Under the pieces are notes generated by a model. It searched no databases. It worked only from the letters and a program-made list of their open reading frames with translations, and was not told the origin of the DNA. 64,000 nucleotides of DNA from Gossypium raimondii (Eukaryota > Streptophyta > Magnoliopsida > Malvales > Malvaceae): assembly GCF_025698545.1 (NCBI RefSeq), contig NC_068569.1, positions 11,346,001 to 11,410,000 of the forward strand, in the 5' to 3' direction. How positions within the stretch are numbered: the stretch's first letter is position 1; every line of letters begins with the position of its first letter. This document shows positions 1 to 11,140 of this stretch, one piece after another. A program made the position numbers and the translations under genes.

Positions 1-1
1 T

Positions 2-388
2 CATGACAGATATGCTACCAAACCTGATCAGTGGAGGTCAAAACAAGCATCAAAACAATCAGCCTATAATGAATTCTTTGTTGCCTTTGGCTCTAGCGAG
101 TCTAAATCAACAAAAAGTAACAAACTCCTTTATAATGCTTCTATGGACACATCAGAGCATGAAGAATTGAACATAAAGAAAGATATAGACGGGTCTCTCA
201 TTTCCACTTCCGTGGTTGATGATACCTCTTCAGAGAAGAAAGGAAGAAAGAAGAGAAAAAGAGATGTGGCCTCTGAGGATGCAGTTGGTTCTAACAGGGC
301 AATAGAAAAGGCTGTAAAGAATTTTCTCTCATCCAGTACACCAGATAAGAAACGGCACAATGCTTCAAACCAGAGACTGAAAATTTGA
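2..388 (+). CDS. 3'-terminal exon of an unidentified lysine-rich protein (partial)
   Basis: An open frame runs from base 2 to a TGA at 386-388 and enters from outside the window, so only the C-terminal 128 residues are visible. The segment is strongly basic and polar. A KKGRKKRKR cluster followed by KNFLSSSTPDKKR looks like a nuclear localisation signal, and the N-terminal part contains a YNEFFVAFG stretch that may be a small conserved motif. I see no enzyme motif. The body of the gene, including its start, lies left of the window. A nuclear or nucleolar protein is an inference from the basic clusters only; I do not recognise the family. The spacing of acidic and basic patches and the ordinary codon use argue for real coding sequence. 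Confidence 0.6.
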   Translation, partial: HDRYATKPDQWRSKQASKQSAYNEFFVAFGSSESKSTKSNKLLYNASMDTSEHEELNIKKDIDGSLISTSVVDDTSSEKKGRKKRKRDVASEDAVGSNRAIEKAVKNFLSSSTPDKKRHNASNQRLKI

Positions 389-2470
389 ACGTTTAGGATA
401 CAATGCGTTTTGCTGACGGTTTCTGATAGCCGACTTGAGCTGCATCATGTTATAGGCTAAGACTGAAAGTTATTTTGTTTCTGTTTACATTCTCCAAGTT
501 GAGATAAATTTTGGGTGTGCCAAGCATTTTGGCTAGGGTAGAAAACATAAACCTTCCTGGGAAAGTGGGAACCTTTCTTGTTGTATCCTATCATTTTATA
601 CCAAATTATGGCAGTTTGGCAATAGAAATTGACAGATTACGGTACCAAAACTGTTTTCTTTTCTTTTGGGGGTTTCAATACATGTTTCTCTTTAAGCTAT
701 GACTCTTATTAGTAGCCAATGCAACAAGAAATTATTTAAATAGAAAAAGAATTAATGATTTAGAGATCCTGTTATCTTCTTCATTTATCTCCTTAAAAGT
801 GGAGGGTTGCGATTGGTACGAAGGCATGAACTGTTTACGTGAATTATAAAATTTACTTGTTCTGTATAGGGTTTGAATAGCTTGGGAGGTCTCTCCCAAG
901 TTGGAACCCAGAGTTTGCTCGTTTAATCATTTTTAAAATGTAGTATGTTTTCTCTGGACTCAGTTTACATTTTCCGTTTTCCATTTTCTCCATTACATGA
1001 TTCTTTAAGTTCCGTTTTGGATGGTTTTTCAGCTAAAATGGTGACTAAAACCCTTAAAAAAGAATGTAGCCGCTCTTTGGGGTTTCAAGTTTAGATTATG
1101 TAAATAAATCTGTCACGTAATGGTCTGTTTCAGGTGCAATGAAATGTAAATATCCCCTCTTCAAATGTACCTGAAAACCAATTTACCTCACCCTTGATGA
1201 GTAGGTTCAATTAGGGGCAAGGCCTTATGATTTCATTCCGTTCATTAGATCTGTTTTTCCTCTTTGGTTAAAAAGTTGGTTAGCACAGCTGACTGGCGAG
1301 CTACCTTCTTTTTTGCAGCATCATTTTAAGATTTTGGTATTACCTAACAGGTTACAAAATTTAATACAGGGGGTAAATCTACCCCACTGCTGTACTTTAC
1401 ATGGCAATCGCATGTAAATGCTTCTGACTTTTCTTTTTAGAGATTGACATATAGTAAATTTGTTTTCTTTGCTGAATTTGATCCTTGAACAATGTAACTA
1501 AGAATTCAGCATTTTACCAACAAATCACATGGTTGTCGGTGGGCATATTATACCATTTCACCTTTCCTTGTTTTCTGGCCTTCATAAATTGTTCATTTAT
1601 GCTTTTATAGTATTCAACCAAATAACAGGTTTGAGATGATCTAAATGGATTAATCCCTTTAAACTTGTAGGAAACCATAAGCAAATCTCCAGTACATGTG
1701 ATACATAAATGCTTGCTGTGAATTCGATCCTTCATAAATGCTTGCTGATTTTTTCACAGGTAAAAAAACACAACAGTTTTCTTTGGCAACAAAAAAACTA
1801 CCCTGATTTTGACAGAAGACGAATCTTTCACTACTTACTGAAAGAAGGAACAAAAAACCATATTTGTTCTGAATTAAGATGCTTCAGAATCACAACTCCT
1901 ATATAATGATCTTTATAGGATTTGTTGTCTGCCAATAGAAGTTGTCATATGTGTTTGTCGGTTATCTTTTATCTGGTTTTAGCTTCCTTTGACCTCATTG
2001 ATCAGTTTCTAAAAGAGAACACAACATTCAAAGAATGGATAAACTTCCAGCGGTCATCTTCATGATCCGAGGATTTAAGCAAAGGAGATCATGGAAAAGT
2101 AGTGTCTTGTCATGGTGGGACTGGGAACAAAACAAGTTCCCATCCTGTGGATGGTCATAATATTTCCAAGCCAACTAAAGGTTGTGATTCCACCAGGGGA
2201 GCCGATACACCGCCCCCGGCGTCCATCATCAGGGCCACTCTCCATCTTTCTCAAACCCCACAAGTAGAGACTGAGGTAACTTACTCACCAGCCTACCATC
2301 TTTTATCATATCAACGACCATGGACTTTGTCTATTTGGTGACATAGTGTATCAATTACACAAGATTTGACCTTGGGGCTTCCGCTTTAGATTCGCCAACA
2401 AAATCTCGCCCCACCTGCCTAAACTGGTTCTTGTATACGTTTCTGTGTTTGGTAATTTAGAACTTGCCGG
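389..2470. other. 3' flank and spacer without a supported gene
   Basis: AT-rich DNA after the stop codon. The first few hundred bases probably hold the 3' UTR of the upstream gene. Short open frames such as 2035-2160 and 2102-2341 have no recognisable motif and no start or splice context that supports them. Confidence 0.4.
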
Positions 2471-2845
2471 GGAGGTCCCTTTGTTATTGGGACCTGATCA
2501 AATTAGTCCTCTATTATTAAATCTATCAATTTAGCCCATGTAATATTAGAAAGAATCAAATAAGTCCAATTTTAATAGAGTTATTATTCTCTGTTTAAAA
2601 ATAACATAAAGAATTATTTTTTTCAATTGCAATTCAACTCCAAACAAAATATTTCATTTATAAAACTATAAAAACATTAAAAACATTTACTATGTTGATC
2701 AGTAAATGACATTTTTTCAGAACAATAATGGTTCACTATTTTAAAATTTGGTATTATTTGATTCTTTTTAATATTATATAGACTAAATTTATCTTGTTTA
2801 ATAGTAGGACTAATTTGATCAGTTCACTATGATAAAGGAGCTCTC
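2471..2845. mobile_element. Inverted-repeat MITE, about 375 bp
   Basis: The left end (from GGAGGTCCCTTTG) and the reverse complement of the right end (GAGCTCCTTTATCATAG) converge on the same inner sequence, CTGATCAAATTAGTCCT. This gives terminal inverted repeats of roughly 35 bp with a few mismatches around a non-coding AT-rich core. Long TIRs without coding sequence suggest a Mutator-like or similar MITE. I could not see a clear target duplication, so the ends are approximate. Confidence 0.6.
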
Positions 2846-2880
2846 AATTTACTTTCACCTAACTTACACTATCCTCCAAG

Positions 2881-3110
2881 CAGTGGCGTATTAGGGGGTG
2901 GGAGAGCCCGACCCTTTTAAAATGAAAAATTATTCATTTACGTCTTTTAAAAATTTTAAAATTTAAATTTAATAAAGTTAAAATTACTTTTGACCGCCCT
3001 TAAAAATGATAAAAATTTAATTTAATCTTTTAAAAATTATAAAAATATAGACTATTAAAAATTATAATTTAATTTCGACCCCTAAAAAAGATTTTCTAAC
3101 TTCGCCCCTG
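2881..3110. mobile_element. hAT-like MITE, 230 bp
   Basis: The element begins CAGTGGCG and ends CGCCCCTG, which are imperfect inverted termini. Its flanks CCTCCAAG (2873-2880) and TCTCCAAC (3111-3118) agree at 6 of 8 positions, which fits an aged 8-bp target duplication as made by hAT transposons. The core is AT-rich and non-coding. Confidence 0.55.
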
Positions 3111-4046
3111 TCTCCAACCTACGTATTAGACACAATCACATTTTCTATTATTGAAAAAATAATCATAAATCTCGAAACAAAAAAAATGCCTTAATTATAA
3201 TATAATATGCCTATAACATAAGTTTACTCTGCCTTCATGCAGACTGTTCATCAAAAACTAATAAAAGGTAATACTAAAAAAAGAAAGGGTGTCTTAAACC
3301 AAAGCACATGATATTGTAGGAATGTAAAAGGGAAAGTTTGAGTTGGTGTTGTGACTGAAAACAGCCTTAAAAAAAATGTCGGTATATGTCTACCAGAATG
3401 AGACATTAGAGCCTTTAACTTAATTGAGTTGCTACACTGGTTTTCAAACCTTATCCCATGAAACCAGGCATTCGTTAATTTTATAAGCCTTTGTCCATCA
3501 CATAAGTCAATTGCACTACTCCATACCAAACTTGAGATCCCTAGGACTTTCAGCAACTCAGCCGATCATGTAAAACCATTGACCCCTCTCTCCTGTTTCC
3601 TCAATTAATCGATTGAGCTGAACTTCCAGTTCCCACCTCATTTTTATATTAACATTCTATCCAATAGTCGGTAAATCTTAAGAAGAAAATCAATACTAGG
3701 ACAATAAATAAGCAACAAAAAAATATATTGAGAAATTGGATTAATAGCTTTACAGTAGAAGAATTCAAACTGAAAACAAAGTCTTCACCAACAGAAGAAA
3801 TTGTTTTTTGACCGGAGAAGATCAATTCTTTCACCTTCAAATGCAGAAAAAGCCCCCCACTCTTTTCTTCATTAACACCCACCACCTATTCTAAACATTC
3901 AGTAAGTAACAAAAATTATCAACATTTTGTACACTAGTTTCAATGCTTCAAAATGCACATCATTGAGCAAAGCCATTGGTTCCCTAGAGACCTCCAACAC
4001 TCTTAAGGGATGCTCGATTCCATTCTGATCATCTAATTTTGTGACT

Positions 4047-4931
4047 TTAAACATCAATGGAACTGCTTCCTGAACTGCTAGGGATCGTCCTTTTCTCCCT
4101 GCTTAAAAGCCTTTTTAAAGACCTCAATCTTGTTGGCATTGGTGACTTTGATTCCTCCTCTGGGAAATTCTCGTTCACATTCGTTGGAATGTCAATCACC
4201 AGCATGCCTTCTTGCCTGCCACTACCCGATGCCACTGAAGACGAAGCGAAAGCACCAGAAGCTGATGCTGATGCTGATGCCGATGAACCCTCTTCCACGT
4301 TGGCACCGCCGCTGCTGACCTGACCTTGATGATCACCCCAAAACAACACATTTGTCGGAAAACTAGGAGAATCTGTCGAATACCCAGAACCCAAACCATC
4401 ATGTGAAGGAGACTGAAGATGATGAGCATTAACAGCTTCATCTCTCGACATGACAGAACTAGAATTCTCAGCCTCAGCATTAACAACAGAGTTTCTACAA
4501 AGAGGACAAGTGGCGTGCGATTTGAACCACATATCAATGCACTCAACATGGAAGCCATGGTTGCATTTAGGGAGCAGCCTTGCTTTCTCTCCTTCTACAA
4601 CCTCACACAAGCAGACCGCGCATTCGAGCCCGTCTTTGAAGTCTTCTTGGCGGAACATTAAAACGGGAAGGGAAGCAAGGATTGCGGGATCAAGGCCTTT
4701 TGTTGCTCGCAGAGGATGAGCAGTATCTTGCCCCGGAGCAAAAACGAAACGACGTCGGCGGCGTGAAGCCGAAGGAGGAGTTGGTTCCTCGATGCGCCAC
4801 CAAAACCATTTAGCATAAAGGTGAAGGAAGAGCACGAAAACCACCACTACGAAGAGAATTATTATGGCTATGATCATGATTTTCCCTGTTATTGCCACCG
4901 CTGCTGATTCATTAAACCCGGGTTTATCCAT
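4047..4931 (-). CDS. ATL-family RING-H2 E3 ubiquitin ligase
   Basis: This intronless gene encodes 294 residues. The N-terminus has one membrane helix (about 15-38). A basic stretch (RRRRR, 57-61) follows, then the GLD motif typical of ATL proteins (79-81). The RING-H2 finger has C104, C107, C123, H125, H128, C131, C142 and C145 (C-x2-C-x15-C-x-H-x2-H-x2-C-x10-C-x2-C). The tail is low-complexity, Ser/Ala-rich and probably disordered, with an SA repeat. By family knowledge the RING-H2 domain recruits an E2 and ubiquitinates targets at membranes. I chose the ATG at 4931 because the membrane helix follows at once, as in ATL proteins. The frame stays open upstream to 5069, but those 46 codons look like leader. 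It resembles the ATL3/ATL60 type, though the exact member is uncertain. Confidence 0.9.
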   Translation of the reverse strand: MDKPGFNESAAVAITGKIMIIAIIILFVVVVFVLFLHLYAKWFWWRIEEPTPPSASRRRRRFVFAPGQDTAHPLRATKGLDPAILASLPVLMFRQEDFKDGLECAVCLCEVVEGEKARLLPKCNHGFHVECIDMWFKSHATCPLCRNSVVNAEAENSSSVMSRDEAVNAHHLQSPSHDGLGSGYSTDSPSFPTNVLFWGDHQGQVSSGGANVEEGSSASASASASGAFASSSVASGSGRQEGMLVIDIPTNVNENFPEEESKSPMPTRLRSLKRLLSREKRTIPSSSGSSSIDV

Positions 4932-5630
4932 GACTTGAAAAAAAAACGAAAAAGCTTTTAACTTTCCAGGAAATGAGAGTATATAAGATGAGAATTTGAG
5001 TGAAATTCTGCAAAAAAGAAAAAAAAAACTGGTTTTTCTGCTTCTACTAAGCAAACGAAAAAGATCCAACTATAAAAGAAACAGTAAAGAATTGAAGAAT
5101 CGAAGTGAGATTTTTGTTTCCTGGGGAAAATGAGAGATACCCAAACGAGAGTTTTAAGTAAAATTTTGCCTAAAAAAGAAAGATGAGAGTCCAAAACTGC
5201 AGAACTCAACTGAGATTTTGTTTTCTGAGCAAAGGAAAGGAAACCCAGATGGGAAAAGGTATAAACTTTCTTAATCAAACTGGGTTTAAACAAGTAAACA
5301 AAGTAATCAAATATATAATAGAGAAATGAAAGAAAGATGAGGGAAACTACAAATCAGAAAAAAAAATGGGCTCAAATTCTGAAACCAATAGAGGCAATGG
5401 AGAGCAACTTGGAGAAGTGGGGTTTTAAAAGAGGGTTAAGGAAAATGTAGATACAAGTTTGAAGAGAATTCAAAGAAGGGATCCCCAAAAGAAAACGTCC
5501 ACTTTAGGGACTAGTTGATGCTGAAAGAATCAAAGAAGAAGAGGAAAAAAAAAAGTTTGCCTTCTAAAGAGAAGTTGGGCAGAGGGCGTTGAGCTGCAAC
5601 AAGTGAAGAAGATGACGCTTCTTCGGTCCA
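4932..5630 (-). promoter_or_regulatory. Leader and promoter region of the ATL gene
   Basis: Purine-rich on the + strand, hence pyrimidine-rich in the gene's sense, as in many plant 5' leaders. A degenerate duplication is visible: the block near 4970-5030 (GAAATGAGAG...GTGAAATTCTGC) recurs in altered form near 5125-5185. Several short upstream ATGs are possible. I cannot place the transcription start. Confidence 0.35.
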
Positions 5631-5639
5631 ACTTTATGA

Positions 5640-8600
5640 CTCTTGTTAATGACCTTTAAACATGATTGGCTTCGTATGAGGCACTTGTATTCTACCATTT
5701 CCTCTTTTTTTATTTTTTTCCTTTTCGGGTAGAACAATAAAGTATTCCCTAAATTACTGTAATCCTGTCTTTATCAAAGCTTTAATCACATTTTAAAGAA
5801 ATTTCATGCCATTACATGACACCCCAAGTTTCAAAGTTTCAAAAATCCCTGTTCTTGTTGTGACTTAAAATATTTTTCAAACTTTTGGTGTTGAGAAAGG
5901 TCATCAAACTACTACTCATTTGTTTTGGGGAATAATCCAAAACAAGAAGAAACTTCACCACGGTTACTGGTTCTTTTGACAATGGATCCTCTTTCCCACC
6001 AACAAAATTTCCATTTCTATTTACATCTTACCTTTCTCTCATTCTTTTCAACTTTACTAGTATCATATGTCAATTCCATACATCAAAGTCAATTTCTGGG
6101 AAACTGCCTCTCCATCATCTCTTCACCCTCTTATCTCACATTCTTCATTTTCTCAAGTATAGTTAATGCTCAATTAAAAGGGTACCATTTTTTCCTTCAC
6201 CTTAATACTATTTAGTTTATATATAGAATCAAATTCCATTTTACGATTCGTCTAAGCAAATCCATTTTACGTGAGTCATGGCGAACATAAAAAGTGGGTA
6301 GGACTCAAAGTCAAATTTATGCGCACCAACCATTGATTTTTACAATGGAGAAACCAAAAAGTAATTTGTTTATGTGATTTTAAACAAATAACGTCCACAA
6401 GTTTTACAAGAAAAGCCACGGTCAGCGTTTTCTTCTTCTCCTTCTTCTTCTTCCTGTTTTTTGTCTATGAACAAAGAAATTTTGACTCTGTTTGTGTCAT
6501 TGACTAGTAAACAATACAGTCTTTTGTCAAATCTAAATATAATCTATTTGATTTGTAAACCCAAATTTAATTAACTAATTTATTTATCCTCCAATTACAA
6601 TCACTTTTTATTTTATTTTATTTTATTTATATATATAAAGAAAAAAAAACTTCATAATTGGAGCATTGGTGAACTAACAGTTAACAACCTTAAAGTCTTA
6701 AACCCCAACTTGAAGTGCAAGACTTGACTCACGACTATGACTGCGACGACCCTTCTCAGGGGCAGCGCCGACCCTCATCCTATGGCTTCACCAGTTGAAT
6801 CAGTCAATTTTAGGGCAACAATTAACTCGGTCAACTATCACTCAAAATTATTGCATTTTTGAACCCTATTTTTTCGGAGCAATTAGTTCGCCAACAAAAT
6901 ATCTTATCCCACATGTCAACATAAGTTCGTTCAACAGAAAAATAAAAAACCATAAAAGGGCAGTTCTTTTCTGTTTAATATACAAATTAATTTTGGATGA
7001 AATAGCAAATATTAAATCGGATTTTAATTTTAAAACACTATTATTAAGAGGACAATCATAAACCTTCGAATAATGAGACATGAAAAATACTAAAAAAATT
7101 TTGAGGCTTCCAAAATTTTAAAATTTAAAGTGCAAAATTTATTTTGAGTAAATCATGCATGGATATTAACCTCTTGAATTTTATTTTTTCTCAAATCCCA
7201 TCATATATATATATATATATATTATATTAAAATTTATACCATATTTGATAATGTTTTCTTCTAGCATAGCATTAGTGATTTGAATGTATTATTGATATAC
7301 AGTTATAATTATAACTTGTTTTAAAGATTTGTTAACTCAAAAGCCAGCAGTAAATTAATAGAATTCTACTCCGGTGCATGGGCGCCAACAAAAAAGAGTA
7401 AATGGTGAACTACACAGAGTAATAAAATAACTACCCTGAAACTTGGTTACTCGTATGGTCCACATGGGTTACGAAAATTATGCAAATGGAGTTTCAATTC
7501 ATTTTCTCCCAGCCAAGAACAATCAAAGATGTTCAGCCAACCTAAGTTGGCATGCTTAGTTTTAATTTGACTTTTCTAATTCATCAAACTTGAATTCCAT
7601 TGACTTGAAATACAATGTTAAGCACCATCTTACAACTAAAATCTAGATCTCTAGCCACCCTTCAAACTTTATTTTGAAGGTTCAACTAATAAATTTGTTG
7701 TTGTATGATATCTTTAAGCATATCATAAAATTCAGGAATTGAAATTACTTGATCTAAATGATGTTTAGCTTTTAAATTTAAAAACTCAACTTACTTGCTT
7801 ATATATATGTATCCAAAATGATTATTTTTTTTAAATACTCCACCTCCAGAACAGTGTAATAACAGCTAAGGCCATGATGTTGTCTTGGGGGTTAATAAAC
7901 TGTAAACAAATTTAGGAATGGGACCTGAAACCAATCAAGTTCCAAAACCATTCCAACATCTAGAAAATTGGTTTAGTTTTTTGTTTGTAGAAGAGGAAAG
8001 TATTAAGAGCGTTCGGCGTGCAATTAACCGCTGTTGCCACATCGAAACAATCTAGTAATCACCATGATTTGTCCACGATTTGGGGCTTTTAAACTTTCAA
8101 CATTTTAGAATACCCAAAAATAATGAAAATTAAGGCTAGACAATATGATGAACCACCAATGATTTTCCTCCTCATCATGACCAATCGATGACATCAAGTT
8201 GTAAAACACAAATACTGACGTGGATAAACGGATCGTTTTTAAAATATAATTATGAATTATGCGTAAAATAATAAGAATTGACCTGATTTTTTTTAATTCG
8301 CTTATAGAATTCTATCATATTATCTTATAAAAATTCTATATTTATTCTTTATTATAAATTTCCAATTTTACAATAAAATGTTTAACATATTTTTATTTAC
8401 TTTATAAAACTAAAACTTATATTATTTTCAATAACAAAATCTACTATTTACCTTTCATCTTTAGAACCCACCATTTTACATCATGAAAGGAGATCCTAAT
8501 TTCAAATCTAATCTTTAGATTTCTAGGTTTGTTCAATTAAAGAGCTATTAGTTGGAAATAAGTAAATAAATAATAGATAAATAAAAAGAAAAAGCGGTAG

Positions 8601-8684
8601 AAAACGTTAAAAGCAAAAAAAGTTTCTCGGGTCAAAAGTCAAAACCACAGCGGCGCAAAAGGCAATTTGAAAAGTTCTTATGAG
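5640..8684. other. AT-rich spacer
   Basis: No supported gene. The region is dominated by A/T-rich sequence with scattered short open frames (for example 5925-6215 and 6795-7061) that lack motifs, splice context or composition typical of coding DNA. It contains one AT dinucleotide tract at 7203-7222. Confidence 0.4.
7203..7222. repeat. (AT)n microsatellite
   Basis: About ten uninterrupted AT units in an AT-rich spacer. Confidence 0.9.
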
Positions 8685-9249
8685 GATAAATTACACTAAA
8701 GCTCACTAGACTATTAGTAGCTTTATATTTTGATCACATAATTTTAAAAATTTACAAAATGGTCACTAAAATATTTAAAGGTTTTCATTTAACTCACTGA
8801 GCTATTAAAACTGCTATTATATGGTATTCTTTGTTTACACTGCCTATACTAATAAAAAAACTCTCATTCTCCTTCTCTTATATAGTTTATTTTTTTTTCA
8901 TGAAACATTTTTTAATGTCACAAATCTGCAAATCAAAATCCAAACAACTTTCTTCATCTGACCTTCAACACTAATCGTCAAATTGACTCAAATCTAAGGT
9001 ATGCTCTCCTACTTGTTAATGGGTACTAATCCAATATATTCATTATCAAATTGTCGCTTAGAGCTCGTTAGCTAGACTTTATAAGAAAAATAACTTAACC
9101 ACCTCGTGATTTAAACAATAACTTTCAAATAGTTAGTGACTTAAATGGAAACTTTCAAATAGTTCAATGAACATTTTATAATTTTTTAAAGATAAATAAC
9201 CACAACGTAAACTTACTATTTGTTTGATGACATTAGGTGTAGTTCACTT
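8685..9249. mobile_element. MITE with terminal inverted repeats, about 560 bp
   Basis: The left end (ATAAATTACACTAAAG then CTATTAGTA) matches the reverse complement of the right end (GTGAACTACACCTAATG then AAATAGTA) imperfectly. The core is non-coding. A related right end lies at about 61130-61255, and the internal string GTTTACACTGCCTA (about 8837-8850) recurs in reverse at 59971-59983, so this family has at least two copies in the window. Confidence 0.55.
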
Positions 9250-10744
9250 TGAGGGATTTTGTTGAAGATTTGGCAATTCTTACAACGTAATCCAGATTAA
9301 TTAAGTTACATTATCAGAATGTCTCAATTCAATATTTGTATTTCAATTTATAATCCTAATATATTCTACCATATTTTGTAATAGCCCGATTTTTAGTGAT
9401 GTCAGAAACTGTGGTTCGAGACCACCAAATCTAGAAAATAAGCTCGTAAATTTTTATTATTTAATATTTACGAGCCAAATGTGGTTTTTAAAATATTTTG
9501 GAATTAGTAATTTGTGTTTTATAAGGCTTTATTAGGTCAAGTGATTTAGAAAAGAGGTATCGAGATCTCGATCCTATAAACTGAGCCGTAAATATTTTTA
9601 TAAATATTTACGGGGTGTCGTTAAGGTAGTATTAAAGCTTCGTTAAAAAATTTTAACGTTTTGGTAGTTAATTAATTAAAAAGGACTAAATTGAAAATTG
9701 TACAAAACTTGCTAATTAAAGAAATAGTGATTAAATAGCCTAAATAGTTAATAAAGGAGGACTAAAAGGGCAATTGGACCCACATGGGATGGCTGAGGCA
9801 GCATAAGCTTAGAAAATCAAGGAATTGATGTGAAATAAGGGCAAAATTATAAATTTTGCCAAATTTAAATGAAATAAAAGGGAAATTGAAATTCTAGGCA
9901 TTTTCATCATCATTTTTCAATTATAAAACAGCCATTGAAGAGGTTTTAAGCTGTTTTTTCAATATTTGGTTCATGTAAGTTTAATTCTTGCTCTTTCCTT
10001 GAAATTTTTATGTTTTGGGACTTTTACAATTAGGTCCAACTAACCATTTTATTAGTTTTTATTTTGTTGAAAGTTTTGGAAGACACCATTGATAATTTTA
10101 TATAATTTTAGTTATTAGATGATGAAATTGAGATGTTGATGGATATTTAAAGGTATTTTATTAAAGGAATTTGGATGAAATCATGATTTAGGGATTAAAT
10201 TGAAAAGTTGTTGAATTCATGGAAGATTATGAAATTTCATGGAATTCATGGGCTGCTATTGATATATATATGAAAATATCTAGGCTTGGAATAATGATTA
10301 AATTGCATAAATTTCATTTTCCGAGCCTAGGGACGAAATTATCATTAATTAAAAGTATAGGGGCAATTGGTAATTTTGCCTAAGATGTGAGTTGGATTGA
10401 ATTGAATGTACATTATATTAAATTGATGTTAAATTTACTTGTATAGATCCGGATAGATCAAAAATGGAGTTAGATCGTGGAAAAGAAAAAGTATCAGATT
10501 AGTAGTTTATAAGTCACGAACAATTGTCGAGGTAAGTTCGTGTAACTTAATTGTGTATATTTATACGCTTATATTGAGTGTTGAATATGTAAATTTTGTA
10601 AATTTCATATATGTGTATGTCATTGATTTCCTAACTGAAAATTCCTGATAAATAAATAAGTCCCGTTTGGATAACGATATTCGATGGATACAGGATTCCG
10701 TTTCCCGAAATGGTAGTGTTCATGCAGATGTTGAGGACGTACCG

Positions 10745-11135
10745 TAGCTTGAAAGAGCATCTCGTTACAAGCCCTTTCAAGCTTCCCGTTATAGTGTTCT
10801 TGTGAGCTTCCCTTTAAATGTTATTCAGAGCATCCCGATCGGTTGTGACCCTACATGTGTTGTGGGCACACTGCAACTCTTATGAGCGTCACGTTATATG
10901 GCTCTTCATTAGCTTCTCGATTAAAGGCTCTTTGTGAGCTTCCTGTTAGTGCTCGCTTGAACTTCCCGCTATATGGTTATCCGATGCTTCCCGTTAATTG
11001 CTCTTCGGAGCTACCCGTTAATTGCTCTTTTGAGCTACCCGTTATAGGCTCTTTGTGAGCTTCTCGTTATATTTCCCGAATAAGCTTCCCATTACAAGTC
11101 TCAATGATCTTCGAGTTATAATGTTTGAGAGAGAG
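10745..11135 (+). repeat. Degenerate tandem array of about 30-bp units inside the LTR
   Basis: A unit of the form GCTCTTTGAGCTTCCCGTTATA recurs about a dozen times with substitutions and spacing changes; the clearest copies are at 10960-11070. It belongs to the LTR body. Similar arrays occur in long cotton LTRs. Confidence 0.7.
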
Positions 11136-11140
11136 CTTTC

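Noticed and set aside
4196-4558. Alternative minus-strand frame inside the ATL gene
   Set aside because: It is a frame-shifted reading of the Ser/Ala-rich ATL tail.
4932-5069. N-terminal extension of the ATL protein to an upstream Met
   Set aside because: The extra 46 residues are Phe/Ser/Lys-rich leader-like translation, and ATL proteins start just before the membrane helix, which fits the ATG at 4931.
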